A stretch of DNA of 64,000 bases from Hygrocybe punicea (GCA_963556145.1 OY744468.1:2046001-2110000), one strand, 5' to 3'; positions 1-11,931 are shown, counted from the stretch's first letter. Numbers and translations: made by a program. Notes: generated from the letters alone by a model not told the origin.

Positions 1-3000
1 AGATAGTTTCATCTTCAACTCAGACTATGCATAGCACAGACTCTGCCATGTACGAAGACATGATGCCCAGTGCTTCAACTTCAGATCCAGGCTCTCAACT
101 TCCTATCCCACCGCCCAAGTCCCCACCACATCTTCTAACCCAAGCTGGCCATCCCAGACGAAAGTACCGCCTTCCCCGGCGTTATGACGATTTGCAGCCT
201 GAAGGACCTGCCCCACTTCTGCCCCCATCTCCAGAACCCATACCTGTTATTCGACGAGTCATTCTCCATGTTAGAGATTCATTGCGCACGGCCGTCAATA
301 GCTTTGGACTCCTACGCGAATACATGTATCGCCCATCATATGATCCCGATGCTGACATACCTCCTGGGGATTTGGCTAACCGCCCTGTTCCAAGTCACGG
401 GAATACTGGCATACAATGCCCACCCCCATGGCCATTTGCTAACATGACGATCTTCCATCTAATGCACTGGATGAACAGTGGAAGCGATCGAAAGTCACAA
501 GGAGAGGTGAACCGTCTGGTCGATGAGGTCATTACTGCGGATGACTTTCGGACTGAGGACCTGACAGGATTCAGTAGTCAGCAGGAAAACAAGCAGCTTG
601 ATCAGCCTGACACACAGATCGCGGGGACACCGTTTTTGGCAGATGGTTGGAATGAGGTCCCAGTCGAGATTACTGTTCCAACAGGTGTGAAAGATGCTAA
701 TGGGAATGGCCAGTTATTCAGTGTTCCCAGGCTACATTTCCGGTCTCTGAAGGCAGTTATCACCTCAACGTTTTCTGGTTTGCAAGCCCTGCAATTTCAT
801 CTGATGCCATTTAAGCGGTTCTATCACAACATGCGTATTTTCGATGAGCTATACACATCTGATTTTTGGCTTAATGAAAATGAGAAGCTCCAGAGGCAGC
901 CAAATGAACCAGGTTGCAAGTTGGAGAAGGTCATTGCGGCGATGATGTTCTGGTCGGATTCCACCCACCTCACAAGCTTTGGTACGGCAAAGGTTTGGCC
1001 GCTGTACTTATATTTTGGCAATTTATCGAAATATATTCGTGCAAGGCCAAACTCTGGGGCATGTCACCATGTCGCCTATATTCCTTCGGTAGGCCATTAT
1101 ATGCTCCATGTTCCCCCATGAAGCTCATTTTAAGACAGTTACCCGATAACATTCAGGACTTTATTTCATTATTTACCAAGATCCCAGGGAGTCAAAAGCC
1201 AACGCTCCTCACACATTGTCGCCGCAAGTTGATGCACCAGGTTTGGAGGCTGCTACTTGATGATGAATTCCTGGAAGCATATCAACACGGCATTGTGATT
1301 TGTTGTGCCGATGGTATTACGAGGCGAATTTATCCTCGCATCTTCACTTATTCAGCCGATTATCCTGAAAAGTAGGTGTTGGTAAATGAATTTGCATTTT
1401 TGCTTATTCCCCTACCCCAGAGTTCTACTTGCTACAGTATGAGACAAAGGTGTCTGTCCATGCCCTCGATGTGAGGTTTTGAAAACAGACTTTGACAAGA
1501 TGGGACATGTCTGGGATCTCCGTGCCAGGATCACCAAGGCTCGCACATACCTCAATGATAAGATAACACGTGCACACGACTTCATATATAAGCTTGGAAA
1601 ACCTGTTGCTGGCGCTGCAGTTGAGAGACTACTCCCATTTTCTATTTAAGTTTCGTAGTTAATGGTGAATACAGAATGCGTTTGCAGATAAGCTTGCTGT
1701 TTTCGGCTTTGATTTCTTCCCCATGCTTGTTGTTGATTTGATGCATGAATTTGAGTTGGGTGTGTGGAGGGCAGTTTTTACTCATTTGATCTGCATTCTC
1801 TACACTGCATCCCCCGGCCGACAGTTGGTGATGGAACTAGATGCAAGGTAAATTCGATATCAGCAATGGTCTTGGATATTGTTAATGGTGGGTACCAGGT
1901 TTAGGCAAATTCCCAGTTTCGGCCATGATACAATTCGTTGCTTTTCTAATGATGCTTCAGCAATGAAGAAGTTGGTGGCCCGCAATTTTGAGGATCTCTT
2001 ACAAGTGAGAAAGCTAGGCTTGCTGGTATAACCATTAACTCACATCTCATCCTTCTAGTGTTCCATTCCGGTTTTTGAGGGCCTCTTGCCTCACCCACAC
2101 AATGAGATCGTCATGACAGTACTATTCCGGCTCGCGGAATGGCATGCTCTCGCAAAACTACGGCTTCATATGGAATCCACCTTAACGTCACTTGCAAATG
2201 CAACAACAATGGTTGGTCGCAATTTGCGGAAGTTTCGCCAAGTGACATGTGCGGCTTTCAACACTGAACTACTGCCGAGGGAAAAGGCAGCACAGGCTCG
2301 CAGAAAGCAACGTAAAAATGCTAGGACAGATGAGGAAACGCCGAGTACATCAAGAACACCGTCGATGAAGAAGTATTTCAATCTCTTTATTTACAAATTC
2401 CATGCTCTTGGGGATTATGTAAGAACCATATGCTTGTTTGGCACAACTGATTCGTACACCACTCAAATCATACGTGTATGTCTACATGCAACCACCCTTA
2501 AAGGCTTATGGTCTCCAATGACAGGGTGAGCTGGCTCATAGGCTTGTCAAACGCTTATATGGGCGCACGAACAAAAACCAGGCTATCAAACAAATTGCAA
2601 AGCATGAAAGGCGCCAGACTTGCTTGCGATGTGCAGGCGGCAAGAGTGGCGATCAAGAAAGGCAAACTACATCTCCACCACGTTAGCCTGTGTGATAAAG
2701 ATGATCTTCCACTCACATCGACAGATATGCATCACCACATATCTGACTCTAAGAACTTCCCCCAGGATATCTTTCCTTTCATTCACAAGTTTCCTCATGA
2801 TCTGGCAACAAAGGTACAGTATTATGCTTCCCTATATTTATTATCGTATTTTCAGGACTTCCTTCCAAAACTCAAGAATCATCTCCTCTCTCGACTACTT
2901 AACTTGGATCAGGATGACGATGAACCTGATTTTACAGACGATGATCGAAAGACCATCCGGATAGCCAAGAATCGGATTTTTGCATCGAAAGTACTGCGTG

Positions 3001-4262
3001 TCAACTATATGACATACGACATTCGTAGGGACCAAGACTCCATGAACCCCCGTACTCACTGTGATGTTATGGTACTTTCTCGGGAAGAGGACTCAGCCAC
3101 TCACCCATATTGGTATGCTCGCGTTCTCAGTGTTTTTCATGCTCGCGTACTCCACACTGGTCCTCGAGCTACAAACCGTTCTCTGCAACACTTAAAGTTT
3201 TTATGGGTCCGTTGGTTTGGCATTGAGCCAGACTATGTCGCGGGCTTCAAAGTGGCACGCTTGCCTAAGATTGGGTATTTGCCCGAATCCGATTCTGATG
3301 CCTTTGGATTCCTAGACCCATCACTGGTGATTCGCGGGTGTCATTTATTGCCTGCTTTCGCAAATGGCCGTACTTCTGAATTACTAAGAACTACGAGCAC
3401 CGCAGGTCGCCCACTGGATGAGGTAGATGACTGGACCAATTACTATGTTAACATGTATGTCTACGAATTAGTCTTCACCTACCAATGCTCACACTTTGCC
3501 AGTTTTGTTGATCGGGATATGTTCATGCGCTATCTAGGAGGTGGTGTTGGCCATCGCACTCATCATCACGACACACGCGACATGAATGTTGATGATCCAG
3601 AGGAAGGCAAGTCAGAGCTGGGGGAAAGAGAGGAAAACGGTGATGGTGATGAAGTCGGGCAGGAAGGCATTGGAGATGATGACGACGATGTTGGCAAGAT
3701 TGGTGATAGCGAAAGTGATGAAGATGATTTCTTGCAGTCTCAGTCTGACGGTGGCGGAAGTGACGAGGATGAGGATGACCTCGACCTTGGCCCTGAAGTA
3801 GTGTTGCTGAAGTTCAGTTCAGTTCAGAAACAGGTTTGGAGCATATTTGTGAAATATCTCAAGGAGATTAATTTGCATTTGCCTGGAATTTTTTTGGTGG
3901 CTTCTTTAACACTTTAAATTCTCTTGTGTGAGTTGTGCCTGAAGGGAATGTAAAAATTAAATTTTATACAAATGCAAAAGGGGGTGTAAGTCCGAGGTTT
4001 TTCAAAAAATCAAAAAACCTCGGACTTACACCCCCTTTTGCATTTTTATAAATTTCAATTTTTACATTCCCTTCAGGCACAACTCATACAAGAGAATTTA
4101 AAGTGATACAGAAGCCATCAAAAAAAATCTGGGCAAATGCAAATTAATCTTCTTGAGATATTTCACAAATATGCTCCAAACCTGTTTCTGAACTGAACTG
4201 AACTTCAGCAACACTACCCTGAAGATGATGCTTTTGAAGATGATTGTGCGGATACTTTATGA
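1..4262 (+). pseudogene. Plavaka-type transposase gene, copy 1, decayed, 5' end outside window
   Basis: This is a multi-exon transposase gene of the fungal Plavaka group (relatives of KDZ/CACTA elements); the product would act on the element's ends in the nucleus. Recognisable blocks in order are MMFWSDSTHLTSFG followed by LYLYFGN (about 940-1030), LTHCRRKL (1207), CPCPRC (about 1457), DLMHEFELGVW (about 1735), HALGDY (about 2401), VNYMTYDIRR (about 3000) and an acidic tail. They match the second copy at 13.4-17.8 kb block for block, which guided the exon choice. The N-terminal zinc finger seen in the other copies would lie left of the window. Three lesions are visible: an in-frame TGA at 1440-1442 where copy 2 has Arg, a frameshift between about 2610 and 2680, and a 418-bp MITE at 3799-4216 in the last exon. 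With the MITE removed the frame ends at the TGA 4260-4262. Confidence 0.85.
3799..4216. mobile_element. Foldback hAT-type MITE (418 bp) with 8-bp target duplication
   Basis: The element is almost entirely one palindrome: two arms of about 204 bp around a short centre near 4008. It starts TAGTGTTGCTGAAGTTCAG and ends with the reverse complement, which fits the hAT terminal consensus YARNG. The octamer CCCTGAAG flanks it directly at 3791-3798 and 4217-4224, and 8 bp is the hAT target-site size. It encodes nothing and is presumably mobilised in trans. It lies in the acidic C-terminal exon of the Plavaka gene and gives that frame a foreign tail ending about 3917. The same terminal sequence recurs at 55927-55947. 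Confidence 0.92.
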
Positions 4263-4667
4263 TTGTTACAAACACAATGACCAATGAATGTCCGAGTCCA
4301 GATTGGAGGACAATTGTAAGACCTCTGAAATATGACTTAACATTGCTTGATCATGATTCATCAAAGTCTGAGGGGAAATTCTACATGCTGTGAAAAATTT
4401 AGACTAAGTGTCTCATTGACCCGTTGAAGACTGTATTACGTTGATTCAAAAAATTTCATGAAAATGCCAAATCATTTATACAAACGCCAGGGTCCTATTT
4501 TTTTTTTTCACACGTGCGTCGGACTCCGAGTCGGAGCGAATCTACGCATGAGCAGAACCTTCAAGAGCATTGATTCAACATTTCACAAACGGGGGTATAC
4601 AATTTTTCTCGTTCATCATTCTCCTCTAACCACCACTCCCATCATCACCATTTCATCGCCCGTATAG
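4263..4667. other. Intergenic, AT-rich, no gene seen
   Basis: This follows the Plavaka coding end and probably holds its 3' untranslated and terminal sequence. No convincing open frame or RNA gene is visible. I could not identify the element's right terminus. Confidence 0.4.
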
Positions 4668-4834
4668 ACATCGGCCGCAAAACTGTCAACCCCAACAGCT
4701 CCAGCATGAGAAAAACATGGCGAGCAAGAGGGGAGAAAACTCACGGACATGAGGACATCGGCCGCAAGACTGTCAACCCCAACGGCTCCAGCATGAGAAA
4801 AACATGGCGAGCAAGAGGGGAGAAAACTCACGGA
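4668..4834. repeat. 87-bp tandem duplication (two copies)
   Basis: The block beginning ACATCGGCCGCAA is repeated at 4668 and 4755 with two obvious substitutions. The second copy is about 80 bp before the match stops at about 4834. It lies just downstream of the minus-strand ORF that ends at 4855. Confidence 0.9.
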
Positions 4835-4854
4835 TACACGCGATATTCAATCGC

Positions 4855-5358
4855 TCACAACGATTCTCCACCACCGTTGCGAATTTTGTTCTGCACAGTA
4901 ACCAACAACATTTCCTCTTCACTACCGCCTTGGGTGTCGAACGATCGGAGGCGGAGGAGAGGGAGGGGCGACAATTCGTCGTCCTCATTTTCGATGCTCG
5001 ACAGTTGTGCTGGGGCCAATAAAAATGCTGGAGAGTCCAACGAGTCGAGGGCCAAGGTAAGCGGAGACAAATGGCTGTCGTTTTCGACGCTCAGAAATAG
5101 CGCCGAGGTGGGTGGGATGGCCGGCGAGTCCAACGATCGAAGACTGAACGTGAGTGGCGACAATCGGCCGTCCTCGTTTTTGTGGATGCCTAGATGTTGG
5201 GTCGGGGCAGATAGAGGCCTTGGCGATCGGAGGGTGACTGCGAGGGGACACGATTGGCCGTTATTGCCATTGGTCACTGGCATGGCTTGGGTATGATTAT
5301 CCGCGGTGGATGGCGGCGGCGGCGGCGAGTCGATGGATGAGGTAGGGTGGTGGAACAT
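4855..5358 (-). CDS. Hypothetical protein with about 32-residue internal repeats (167 aa)
   Basis: This is a single open frame with an ATG at 5358. After a Pro/Ser-rich N-terminus it contains two clear and two more degenerate copies of a roughly 32-residue unit, pattern LSPLT-x-x-LRSLDSPA, a Leu/Pro stretch, then an acidic ENE/END segment. I do not recognise a family and there is no signal peptide or membrane segment. The overlapping plus frame (4706-5296) is Arg/Gly-rich and less protein-like. The repetition is also visible in the DNA, so this could be a minisatellite that happens to be open; the regular LRSLDSP core argues mildly for coding. Confidence 0.4.
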   Translation of the reverse strand: MFHHPTSSIDSPPPPPSTADNHTQAMPVTNGNNGQSCPLAVTLRSPRPLSAPTQHLGIHKNEDGRLSPLTFSLRSLDSPAIPPTSALFLSVENDSHLSPLTLALDSLDSPAFLLAPAQLSSIENEDDELSPLPLLRLRSFDTQGGSEEEMLLVTVQNKIRNGGGESL

Positions 5359-6026
5359 CAGAATTGTTTGGAGTAGTGAATGTGTAAGCGCGACCGTGGT
5401 GCAAATAAAGTGCGGGAATTACAGCTATGTCAGGTAAATGTTTCTCCCCTGTCTAAGACATAATATCTGATAGATTCTGTACACGACAGACCCGACGTTA
5501 CTAGACCTCGACGAGGTCATTTGTCTCGCCAACCGAATGTCCGTGAACGTCGTCACGACTAACCCTGTAATTTGGATGTGACCTCACAAAGGCAAAGATA
5601 TATTTTACATATGTCGGACATTTCACTGCATATCATTAATCATTAATCATTACCCATATATATGCTACTGAAGTTGACCAGCCACTATGAAGTTTGTCAA
5701 CTAGCAGGGGCCACAAAGTCTTGCTCTGTCTAGAAATGTACTGCCAACTTGGTACGCTATACAGCATTATATCTAGGTGCTAAAATTATGATGTTCCTTT
5801 GCCAATCCTCAACTATGTAGTGATTCTGTTACAAGCCTACAACAAAAATTCTAGTACAACGCAAAGCCATATATGCCGAGGTAGAGGTTGACCTATTTGC
5901 TATAACACGGCCAAACACTACGGTGAAATCCGTGTGATGAATAGTACTAAAGTTAGCTCGCTTTTTTTCTGAACTTGCGCAGCGCAACCGTGTGAACCTT
6001 GAACACGACCTTTGAACTCGGTCTCA
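5359..6026. other. Intergenic, no gene seen
   Basis: AT-rich sequence with short A/T-run repeats such as ATTAATCATTAATCATTA near 5635. It presumably contains the promoter of the gene starting at 6027. No reading frame or structured RNA was recognised. Confidence 0.4.
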
Positions 6027-6941
6027 ATGGATAACCCATTTGTACTACCACAACCCTTGTCTAATGTTGATGTCAACATACCTCCACCTGTTGTCTCTGG
6101 GGATGTTCACCGTGATGTATACAATGCTGTTCAATACCGCAAAGCTGTTGAACATTCACGAGGTTTGCTTCCACATTAACAATTGGAAACTTCGGGAGCT
6201 TACTACCATTAGATTTAAAGAATCGGACTACCGAGAGTGAACTAGCTGAGGCTTACCTCTATGAAGCGCAAGTTATTCACCACCATGGAGGTTTGGATAA
6301 AGGTTCACTACCCCGTCTGTGAGTCCTGAATACTACCTAACCTTTTACCATATAGATGTGCCCGCGTGGATGCGGAAACTCTTGGGGCCAATCATAGCAG
6401 ATATCCAGGAGATCAAGAAGGGTATAGCCGATATCCAAAAGATTAAGATTGACGTGCAAGAACTCAAGGATGATATAATCGGAATCAAGGCAGATATTTG
6501 ATCGATCAAGGGAGATGTTCGAGACATGAAAGCAGATATAACAGGCATCAAGAACGACATGCTACTTGTTAAAATACAAGCAGCAAAGGTAGGTGTTTTC
6601 GGTAGGTTCTCATAACCCAACCCATAATGTACTTGGCAGGCTTCGAATCGCCACCTTCTCGATGGTGGGACGATACCTTATGATGAAGTACTGTCTCCAG
6701 GTGGAAAGTCCCTTGCGGAAGTAAGCTATCACCGTCATCATACCATTCATACTCCAATTTTTTCATTGCTCAGGAGGGACTTATTCCAATCCGAACTCTC
6801 GGTCAGATTAAAGCTCTTGAACAACTCGATGCAAGGAAATACTTCAGATTTTATTATCCAGATAAACGAGTTGGAAATACATCTGTACAGAATTTGCGCG
6901 AGGAGGTGCGCGTTGCAATTGGATGTTTTGTGCCGATCTAG
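6027..6941 (+). pseudogene. Coiled-coil protein gene interrupted by an in-frame TGA
   Basis: This is a multi-exon gene starting with the ATG at 6027 (MDNPFVLPQP). The first intron, 6161-6209, joins in frame to a segment reading NRTTESELAEAYLYEA. Next comes a strongly heptad-like stretch with repeated I-K/D-I motifs (IADIQEIKKGIADIQ), then LLDGGTIPYDEVLSPGG. After an intron at about 6721-6773 the gene ends with EGLIPIRTLGQIKALEQ and a conserved-looking C-terminus, stop 6939-6941. The frame is open throughout except for a TGA at 6499-6501 inside the coiled coil, where a Trp codon would keep the heptads going. The intron near 6302-6354 has no fully satisfying donor. The architecture resembles a multigene Agaricomycete family of short coiled-coil proteins of unknown function. 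Confidence 0.6.
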
Positions 6942-7399
6942 TATTCCCAACTCTTACTATCAACTTGTTCCACTTTCACCTTGCTCATGTAAAATACCAG
7001 CCTCGCCTCATTTCAATCCGCCGTATAGGATAATCTCATTTGTCTCATTTGTCTCATATGCCTATAGACTTGATTGACGTGAATTAATTGAGTCTATACC
7101 CTACATAGCCAGCATTTGTTCGGAGACAAGACAAGAAATCGTAGGGGAAGCATTTTGCGCGGGATATCTATTTTTCGCGGGAAACTCAAATCGCGCAGAT
7201 AATGAAAGTATGAGACACCACAATAAGTATATAAGTGGTGTTCCGAGGTACAATGCGACGAACACACGCAGTAATTATCCACGAGACTTCAAAGAATATG
7301 GCGAATAGTGCCAGGACCATGACTTGCTATGGCGCCTTTTGCCTGCCATCTGTGCAGCCTTGTCATCACCGGTCCAGAACGGATTACTCGTCTCTAGAA
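6942..7399. other. Intergenic between convergent genes, no gene seen
   Basis: The stretch lies between the coiled-coil pseudogene (+) and the minus-strand gene whose 3' end is near 7.4 kb. It contains two adjacent copies of TTTGTCTCAT around 7040. No supported frame. Confidence 0.4.
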
Positions 7400-9459
7400 C
7401 TGCCACAGGAAGCAGCTCGAGGGGACCAGCTCTGCAATCAGGAAGCAGTCTTCAGCATTCCAGTATGAACATATGAGAATGTCGTAACCCACACCAAGGC
7501 GTCGGCAATGGCCTCATTATATAAACGTTGACTATAACTGACAAACGCTTCGTCACGTTCTGCGGCGGCAAGCCCTTCGTCGAGCTGCTGCATGTCCTCC
7601 TGATAGTTACAAAACTTGAGGTGGACCGACTTGTCCTCTCCACCGTGGGCTTCCCTTCGAATGGCATGCAGGAGCTGGCCAAAATCAAAATTCAGCCAAT
7701 TATTTCAAAAGATGGGTACAACACCAAAACTGCTATATATTTTCGCACAGCACGCGAGATTGTCTTCCCATCAGACCACAGATGTTTTGAACGGCCCGTA
7801 CGGACGAAATATTTGAGAGCGGCTTCATAGACCTGACCCTTATACGGTTTGATGACGCCCTAAAATTTTAATCAGCAGTGACCATTCAAATGAAACAGTG
7901 TTGTCGTCACATCTTCCACTGCATTCAAGAACAAGTAAGACATCTTTCCTAAGAGTCCTGCCGCAAGCTGTCGATTATCGTCTCTCTTCTTACATGATTT
8001 TGGACGTCTGTGAAAACCGTACGTTGGGCGTGGGGAAGGACAAGACTCGCCTCGTAGGACCCTTTCTGGTAGATAAATAAACTGTTGAAGTTCGTGGAGG
8101 TCTCTAGCACGGTGATTCGGCATTTGATTACGGAGAAAACGTCTGGTGTCCTGGTTACTAACAATGTCTACCAGGAAAGAAAAACAAACAACGTCAGCAG
8201 ATGTAGATGCATTAACAAATAAGAAATTTCACTTGGGCTGCGGCAGTCCGGATATTTGTCACGGAATCCTTTGATGCCACACTCTAGCTGGTTGTCCATG
8301 GCCTCGTCGTCGAGACGTGGAAAGACGCAATTTACAATCCGAGCATAACCAAGCTCATCGCTGATTCGCAGAACCATGTATTTGGACTTGTCACCATCTG
8401 CCAACGACTTCCATGTCAACCCACCATCACTTATACTAGAGGCCATAGCGACTGTTTTAGTATCCAATACAGTGTACAGTAAACTTGGACCCACTCGGAA
8501 TGCCCAGAAGCTTCAGGAAAAGGCGCCTTCGATTGCAAGATGTTTGAGTCTAGACTTTTTTCCAAGCCCACGTGTGGATGGTCTGAAGACATGTCTGGTA
8601 CCCATAGGAGCTCGACGGACGTATTAGTATCGTTAGATGATCCCAAGGAAGTGTTTTGGAAAGTTAATCCGTAGTCATCACATAATGTCAACATCTGCAA
8701 CAACAAATGAAATGTTAGAATCAAAAGGCGCAAATATAAGACCTACCACGTCTTTGAAGGAGGGCGTTGCGGCTGGAACACCCCCAACTGACATGTGGTG
8801 GTCATGGTAGTTGCTCTGCAAGGGCTGGTGCAGAATCGGCCCCTGGTCTACGTGTTCAAGTTGGCGTTCAGAGGAATCGACGGGCTGGGGAAAGTATAAC
8901 ATCATTTCGTCAACGGAAGGCAGCCCATTAAAGATTGGCTTTGCAGGCCTGAATGTTTCATCACATCGTAGCCGACCCGCAGTACTGGCTAGGAATGACG
9001 CTGCCGTGGTGGGCTGAGGATATTGTGGGGTTGGTGCATAGATCGGAATCCTGAACGAACCGGCGTCTGGGCAAATCGCGATGAGCTGTTTATGTTTCGT
9101 GTAACGGATGGTGAAATCTTACTAGTGGGGAAAGAAGATTCATTGGGTATCTGCTCGGTGCTGGCTGGATTTTTGAGTCCAAAATGTGTGCCATCCATCG
9201 CTGTGTCCAGCCGGGCGTAAGTTACATTGTCGAAAAATGGCATATGGTAGTCCAGCGTGTCCGAGTCGGCCGAGTCAGTGAAGGCAGATTCTATGGCCTC
9301 GGGAGCCACGCAACGAGGCAGAAATGGCTCCCTCTCCTGGCCCAGGGTAGGTAGGTTTGGAAGCGGAGGGCATTGTACGATTGGTGCAGGAAAGAGTAGT
9401 GACTCGTATGCCCCGGTGTCGCACTGACTGGAATAGTCGTCAGAAAACATGTCCATCAT
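7400..9459 (-). CDS. Multi-exon hypothetical protein, divergent from the 9714 gene
   Basis: Several minus-strand open segments line up as exons. The first runs from the ATG at 9459 (MMDMFSDDYSSQ) to about 8990 and is Ser/Pro-rich and probably disordered. Next come about 8960-8740 (ends near VPAATPSFKDV), 8690-8490, 8440-8230 (FPRLDDEAMDNQLECG), about 8150-7870 (ELQQFIYLPERV) and 7840-7440 (GKTISRAVRKYIAV). The internal segments have ordinary globular composition and are bounded by plausible GT-AG introns, but I could not fix every splice site. No family was recognised. The gene is divergent from the coiled-coil gene at 9714, leaving about 250 bp for a shared promoter. The true 3' end is uncertain. 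Confidence 0.5.
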
Positions 9460-9713
9460 AATGACAGCTGCCAGAAGCCGAGGAGGAAGGCCCGGGGATG
9501 TGCGCACCAGTGTAAAACAATAAATATCCAGATATATAAAGGCTTGCTCATCAAGATGGTCAACGGCGAACTTCTGATCAGGGGTAGCTATTCAATGGTT
9601 ACCACATAGTTTTGATACCTGAGCAGACGTGAGCCCAATACGGACGTGACGTGACTCCCCCCCTTTTCAAGGCACTACAATTGCTTTCCTCCCACCACGA
9701 TCGCCCAGCATCC

Positions 9714-10272
9714 ATGAACTGTTCTCTAGCGTCTTCTAATTTTCCTCCGCCTCATTCTCCTAATTCCTCCCATTCCGGGGGATCCCATTATGCCCTTTCC
9801 CCGATCGACGTATTCCCACGTCCGAGCTGGGACGAATTATCACGGCGGCACAATATACCGCTGACTCTGCACGCTATGGACGAATTGGACTGGATGGGTG
9901 TAGCCTATGCATATGAAGCACGAGGGGCTATTGAAGACGAACTACACCTTGCCGAAAAACGCTATCGCCAACAACTCATCGTAGCAAGGACATACGAGTT
10001 GCGGTTCTTGAAAGCAAAAGATAAACTTCAACGAATGGACCAAAAACTTGGCGTGATCGTCAACGTTGCCCTGAAGGAAGTCTCCGACCAACGGAATACA
10101 AGCTTCCCTACACGTTCCTCGCCTCGGAGCGGTGAGAATTGCAATTGCATATGGCTTGTGAAAGTCAGCCTTAATAACAGTGATGCATGTAGGTGGATGG
10201 TATGAGAAGATGGACGAGATGACTTGCGTCGACGTCGGCTTGAACTTGGAATGCGGGCCGCTGCTAGGGTAG
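9714..10272 (+). CDS. Small protein with C-terminal coiled coil
   Basis: The ATG at 9714 opens a two-exon gene. A Ser/Pro/His-rich N-terminus is followed by a segment with FPRPSWDELSRRHNIP and a predicted coiled coil (about residues 75-130) rich in Glu/Lys/Arg/Leu, including LAEKRYRQQLIVARTYELRF. An intron of about 60 bp beginning GTGAGA after 10132 restores a frame (GGWYEKMDEMTC) ending at the TAG 10270-10272; unspliced reading stops at 10203. I do not recognise a family. It forms a divergent pair with the minus-strand gene at 9459, and a similar arrangement recurs at 11931/12147. Confidence 0.55.
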
Positions 10273-10767
10273 AACAAGTGCCAGTGAGTAATTTTCACAC
10301 CGCATACACGATGATGCTCATTTCCATTTCGTCGAGCTTCAACTTCAGGTTTGTTTTGGAAGGATATATATACTTGGGAGACGTTGATCCATTATGAGGT
10401 AGCGTGTCGTGATGATTACTTGCTTATTTATGTAGCTCTGTATTCCAAATTTTTTCTTCGTACGTCCACCGAAAATTTTACTGAGTGATTATGAGCGTTC
10501 TGGAACCTCGTTCCAATTGGTGTTGCATTTTGCAGTCGATTGGTAGGTTCAAGTTGCTGTTGATGGCGCTTCTGGTATATCTTGGCCTCCACGGCCTGAC
10601 CATCTCTTTTGAGTAGAAGGGGTGTGTAGCCCGAAACGAGGTATGTGAATCGTTTCACTGCGGCCAGATTCACCGTAAAGTGCAGCCATCATGATGGATG
10701 CTCGTCTCACACTTGTAGCTGTGTTTACCGTAAACAAACAGAAAAAATGTTATTCAAAGACAATACG
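10273..10767. other. Intergenic between convergent genes
   Basis: The stretch lies between the 3' ends of the 9714 gene (+) and the zinc-finger-like gene (-). Open frames on the minus strand are short and of unconvincing composition. I see no RNA gene. Confidence 0.35.
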
Positions 10768-11931
10768 CTAAACTTCGTCTTCCATAGTCAAGTCAATGAC
10801 ATTCTGTCCCCCAGAGATGTTGCCAGAACAGTTGCCATTGTCTGAAGTGAGATCGATGATGGCTGCGACATGTGACTTTTGAGCCATAACAATTGCACAA
10901 AGATGGTCGACGAAAACTCTGCGTGTCATAATTAAACCACAACGGCACTTCGCAAAGAGGTTGCTGAACTCGGCATCGGAGAGACCAGGTCTGGCCGAAG
11001 AGTCTAACCTCAGGAGTTGATTTAGCGGAGACTCAGGGGCCGCTGCCACTCTCTCATGTGTCGGGATAGCCATATATCCACCTGGAAACCCTGAAATCGG
11101 TGTAATATTGTCACGGTACATTAAGAAGAGAGGCTCCTACTCACCATTATACCGCCAATCCGCCATAAATCCTGCAACAGGTGGTCTGGACAGGTGAAAA
11201 ACTGGAGGCGGAGCCGGTACTCCAAAGGCTGTTAATTTTACTAAATAGTTAGCACTGACAAGTAAGGATCATGGATTTGACGCACGCCGAACAGGATACT
11301 TGCGCAGCAGCAGACCTCTGTGTGTATATAAACGTTCAAAGCAGACTATACAGAAGTTGAGAAAAAGTCAGACGCTAAAATCTGTTGGGGTTCACTGACT
11401 TAGATAGCCACAACTATTGGAGGCGCAACCAGCCACATATTCGCCGGAATATTGACCATGAATGGCCAGGTATATAGTGCACTCGGTGTAACTAAATTCA
11501 TTCCCATCTCCGCAGCATGGACAAAGACAGCAGGGAGCTCTAAAGTGATGGCTGATACGGTAGGCGGAGAGGTTTGACGGAGTAACCCGTTCTCCTGTAA
11601 GGGCAACAGGCCTTGGAGCAGCAAGCCCAATGAACATCAATCAGCGCTGATTCATACGACTTGGACATACCAGAACCAAAGGGTAAGATCACCTGCCGTG
11701 GGATCATAGTGGAGTATTAGTGCTGAAAGTAATCGCTGTTGGCGTTGGATGCGATTGAGATAGCGGTTGTACAGTTGAGTAGTCACGGTGGACATTGGAA
11801 TTGCTCACCGGTATCTGAGGTGCTGAATTGCAGCTTTTTAGCTGCGGGTACCATTCATTTGCCACTGAGTTCAGAAGCAGTCGAGAAAACCACTGAAGGG
11901 AAATAATTTGGTGAACAGCCAAAATGGACAT
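10768..11931 (-). CDS. Cys-rich (zinc-binding-like) protein with C-terminal SUMO-interaction-like motifs
   Basis: A multi-exon minus-strand gene with a likely ATG at 11931. A middle exon (about 11620-11400) is Cys-rich: CCLCPCCGDG followed by a spaced Cys and AGCASNSCGY. The terminal exons join cleanly across an intron at about 11095-11147, giving MADWRYNGFPGGY. They carry a second Cys/His cluster, CRCGLIMTRRVFVDHLC, reminiscent of a C-x-C...H-x2-C knuckle. The protein ends with two hydrophobic-acidic motifs, IIDLTSDN and VIDLTMEDEV, which look like SUMO-interaction motifs. Together these suggest a nuclear zinc-binding protein, which is inference. The first-exon junctions are unresolved. It is divergent from the 12147 gene. 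Confidence 0.5.

Noticed and set aside
4668..4834. CRISPR-like or array interpretation of short repeats here and at 50.1 kb and 56.0 kb
   Set aside because: Repeats are contiguous or lack unique spacers of constant length, and the organism is eukaryotic; they are minisatellites or tandem duplications.
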